Shown here in pieces: positions 5,918 to 6,566 of a DNA stretch of 6,566 bases. How positions within the stretch are numbered: position 1 is the stretch's first letter; each line of letters starts with the position of its first letter. The notes beneath the pieces are model-generated. The model saw only the letters and a program-made list of their open reading frames with translations. It ran no database searches and was not told the origin of the DNA. The position numbers and the translations under genes are program-made. The stretch is from Pseudomonadota bacterium (lineage in GTDB: Bacteria; Pseudomonadota; Alphaproteobacteria; Micavibrionales; Micavibrionaceae). The DNA lies in assembly GCA_016198545.1 (NCBI GenBank), contig JACQIJ010000108.1:1-6566 (forward strand), written 5' to 3'.

Positions 5918-6229
5918 TCATCTTTTTCTTTCTTCCCCGAATCCGGCCACGTCGCGCTCCGCCTCCTGCAGCAGGGCGTCGATCACCGCCCTGTCGTTCG
6001 GGTTTTTCGCCGCCCCCGGCAGGCCCGTCATCCGCGCCAGCTTCGCCAGCAATTCGATATGCGCGGCGGCCGCCTTGCAGGCTTTCTGGTGGTCGGTGAA
6101 CTCTTTCGCCTGCATATGCGCGGATGCCTGCCGTGCACGAGCATCATATGCCGTGATCGCGCGGCGCAACGCCTCGGGCAGAAATTTTTCGACCTCATCC
6201 AGCGAAATTTTTTTAATCTCTTCGTTCAT
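5918..6229 (-). CDS. small helical phage protein, possible small terminase subunit
   Basis: A 103-residue protein with no family I recognise. It is almost entirely helical and charged (MNEEIKKISLDEVEKFLPEA at the start, Ala/Lys-rich 40-66, ERKR end). No membrane segment, signal peptide or clear helix-turn-helix can be seen. It is first in the operon, 51 bp before terL. In most phages that place is taken by the small terminase subunit, which recognises DNA for packaging, and its size is near that of T7 gp18 (about 89 residues). The assignment rests on position and size only. The second of two adjacent ATGs (6229) is preferred because GGAG lies 4 nt before it and only 1 nt before the first ATG (6232). 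A longer frame from 6298 would overlap the divergent lipoprotein gene. Confidence 0.72.
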   Translation of the reverse strand: MNEEIKKISLDEVEKFLPEALRRAITAYDARARQASAHMQAKEFTDHQKACKAAAAHIELLAKLARMTGLPGAAKNPNDRAVIDALLQEAERDVAGFGEERKR

Positions 6230-6248
6230 CATGCTCCGTTCCGTTTGC

Positions 6249-6258
6249 TTTAATCCCC
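6249..6258 (-). repeat. GGGGATTAAA repeat copy 2, upstream of the first phage gene
   Basis: The minus strand reads GGGGATTAAA ending 19 nt before the start at 6229. It is identical to the copy upstream of terL (5899-5890). It lies in the 67-bp divergent region between the phage operon and the lipoprotein gene, where the operon promoter is expected. No standard sigma70 promoter could be recognised for this operon. Confidence 0.35.
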
Positions 6259-6260
6259 GG

Positions 6261-6289
6261 TTGCCGCGCGCGGGCGGCAGCGTTATGCT
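6261..6289 (+). promoter_or_regulatory. candidate promoter of the lipoprotein gene with an internal palindrome
   Basis: TTGCCG (6261-6266) and TATGCT (6284-6289) are spaced by exactly 17 bp. Transcription would start about 7 nt after the -10, at or next to the ATG at 6297, giving a leaderless mRNA. The spacer holds the perfect GC palindrome CCGCGCGCGG (6264-6273) and longer arms TGCCGC (6262-6267) / GCGGCA (6274-6279), which could bind a regulator. The hexamer matches are moderate. Confidence 0.33.
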
Positions 6290-6296
6290 TGCCCCC

Positions 6297-6566
6297 ATGA
6301 AACCTGTATCCCTGCTGATCGTCCTCTTTCTGCTGCTGTCCGGGCTTCCGGGCTGCGCCGGCGCGCCGCCTGCGGATGAGCTTAAAATGCCCCCCGAGTT
6401 TCTGGGCTGGTGGCATCCGTCATCGTATCATCTCGGAATTGATATCCGGCCGGACGGGACGATGGAAGAACGCGTCGAATCGCGCAACTACAAGGGCGAC
6501 CCCCTCGTTGCGACCAGCCGCTACAAAATCTTCCGGATACAGGACGGAGAGGTCTATGCCATACGC
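6297..6566 (+). CDS. putative lipoprotein, 5' part only, cut by the window end
   Basis: Ninety codons are visible, open to the last base. The start MKPVSLLIVLFLLLSGLPGC has a lysine, a long Leu-rich core and a lipobox L17-P18-G19-C20, so the protein should be processed by signal peptidase II and lipid-anchored at Cys20. Ala-Gly, not Asp, follow the Cys, consistent with outer-membrane sorting. The mature part seen (21-90) contains FLGWWHPSSYHLGIDIRPDG and KIFRIQDGEVYAIR, alternating hydrophobic beta-strand patterns, possibly a small barrel or sandwich. I do not recognise the family. An in-frame ATG at 6285 is possible. Neither start has a clear ribosome binding site, and the candidate promoter places the RNA start at 6297. 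The gene is divergent from the phage operon and probably belongs to the host. Confidence 0.75.
   Translation, partial: MKPVSLLIVLFLLLSGLPGCAGAPPADELKMPPEFLGWWHPSSYHLGIDIRPDGTMEERVESRNYKGDPLVATSRYKIFRIQDGEVYAIR

Larger units (their letters stand above)
3113..6229 (-). mobile_element. phage-derived packaging and lysis gene block
   Basis: Five minus-strand genes form one compact unit: a small helical protein, large terminase, TM/coiled-coil protein, SleB-type endolysin and three-TM holin, closed by an intrinsic terminator. Junctions are 51 bp, 2 bp, a 4-bp overlap and 2 bp. Having only packaging and lysis genes together is typical of one end of T7-like podovirus genomes. No portal, capsid, tail, integrase or repressor gene is present, and host-type genes flank both sides. 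The block is therefore a remnant or a domesticated cassette. All frames are intact, which argues against simple decay. The ends given are gene ends, because no attachment sites were found. Confidence 0.7.

Noticed and set aside
2693..6297. Attachment sites or a tRNA target flanking the phage block
   Set aside because: I found no direct repeat of useful length on both sides of the block and no tRNA gene, so an integrated element with defined ends is not supported.
5918..6298. Longer version (126 aa) of the small phage protein
   Set aside because: The extension overlaps the divergent promoter and the lipoprotein start, has no ribosome site, and the ATG at 6229 has GGAG upstream.

Overview
The window looks like a chromosomal segment of a GC-rich alphaproteobacterium. 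Three things support this. The isocitrate dehydrogenase is of the long Thermus/Rickettsia type (family name ICDH_alpha). The holin-like protein resembles the three-TM holins of alphaproteobacterial gene transfer agents and prophages. An intergenic palindromic repeat has the 'CGTCATTGCGA...GAAGCAATC' form that is dispersed in many Rickettsia-like and other bacterial genomes. The exact taxon cannot be fixed from the sequence alone.

Layout, left to right. (1) 1-117 is a short leader with a candidate promoter and a small palindrome. (2) 118-1575 (+) is a complete isocitrate dehydrogenase of the TCA cycle whose cofactor-site residues point to NAD+ rather than NADP+. (3) 1580-2692 (-) is an exported trypsin-like (HtrA-related) serine protease with one C-terminal PDZ domain. 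It converges on icd with only 4 bp between the stop codons. (4) 2693-3112 is a 420-bp gene-free stretch with a candidate protease promoter and a 104-bp structured palindromic repeat. (5) 3113-6229 (-) is a compact phage-derived operon, read right to left. It encodes a small helical protein in the small-terminase position, a T7-like large terminase, a small TM/coiled-coil protein, a SleB-type endolysin and a three-TM holin, and it ends in a clear intrinsic terminator. (6) From 6297 (+) a lipoprotein gene starts divergently and runs off the window.

The main point of interest is block (5). All five frames are open and tightly coupled (4-bp overlap, 2-bp gaps) and there is a proper terminator. 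Only packaging and lysis functions are present: no portal, capsid, tail, integrase or repressor gene lies between the flanking host-type genes. T7-like phages also group terminase and lysis genes at one genome end, so the block could be a preserved end of a podovirus-like prophage. It could also be a domesticated, gene-transfer-agent-like locus whose particle genes lie elsewhere. A 10-bp sequence repeated upstream of the first two genes of the block may be a shared control element.
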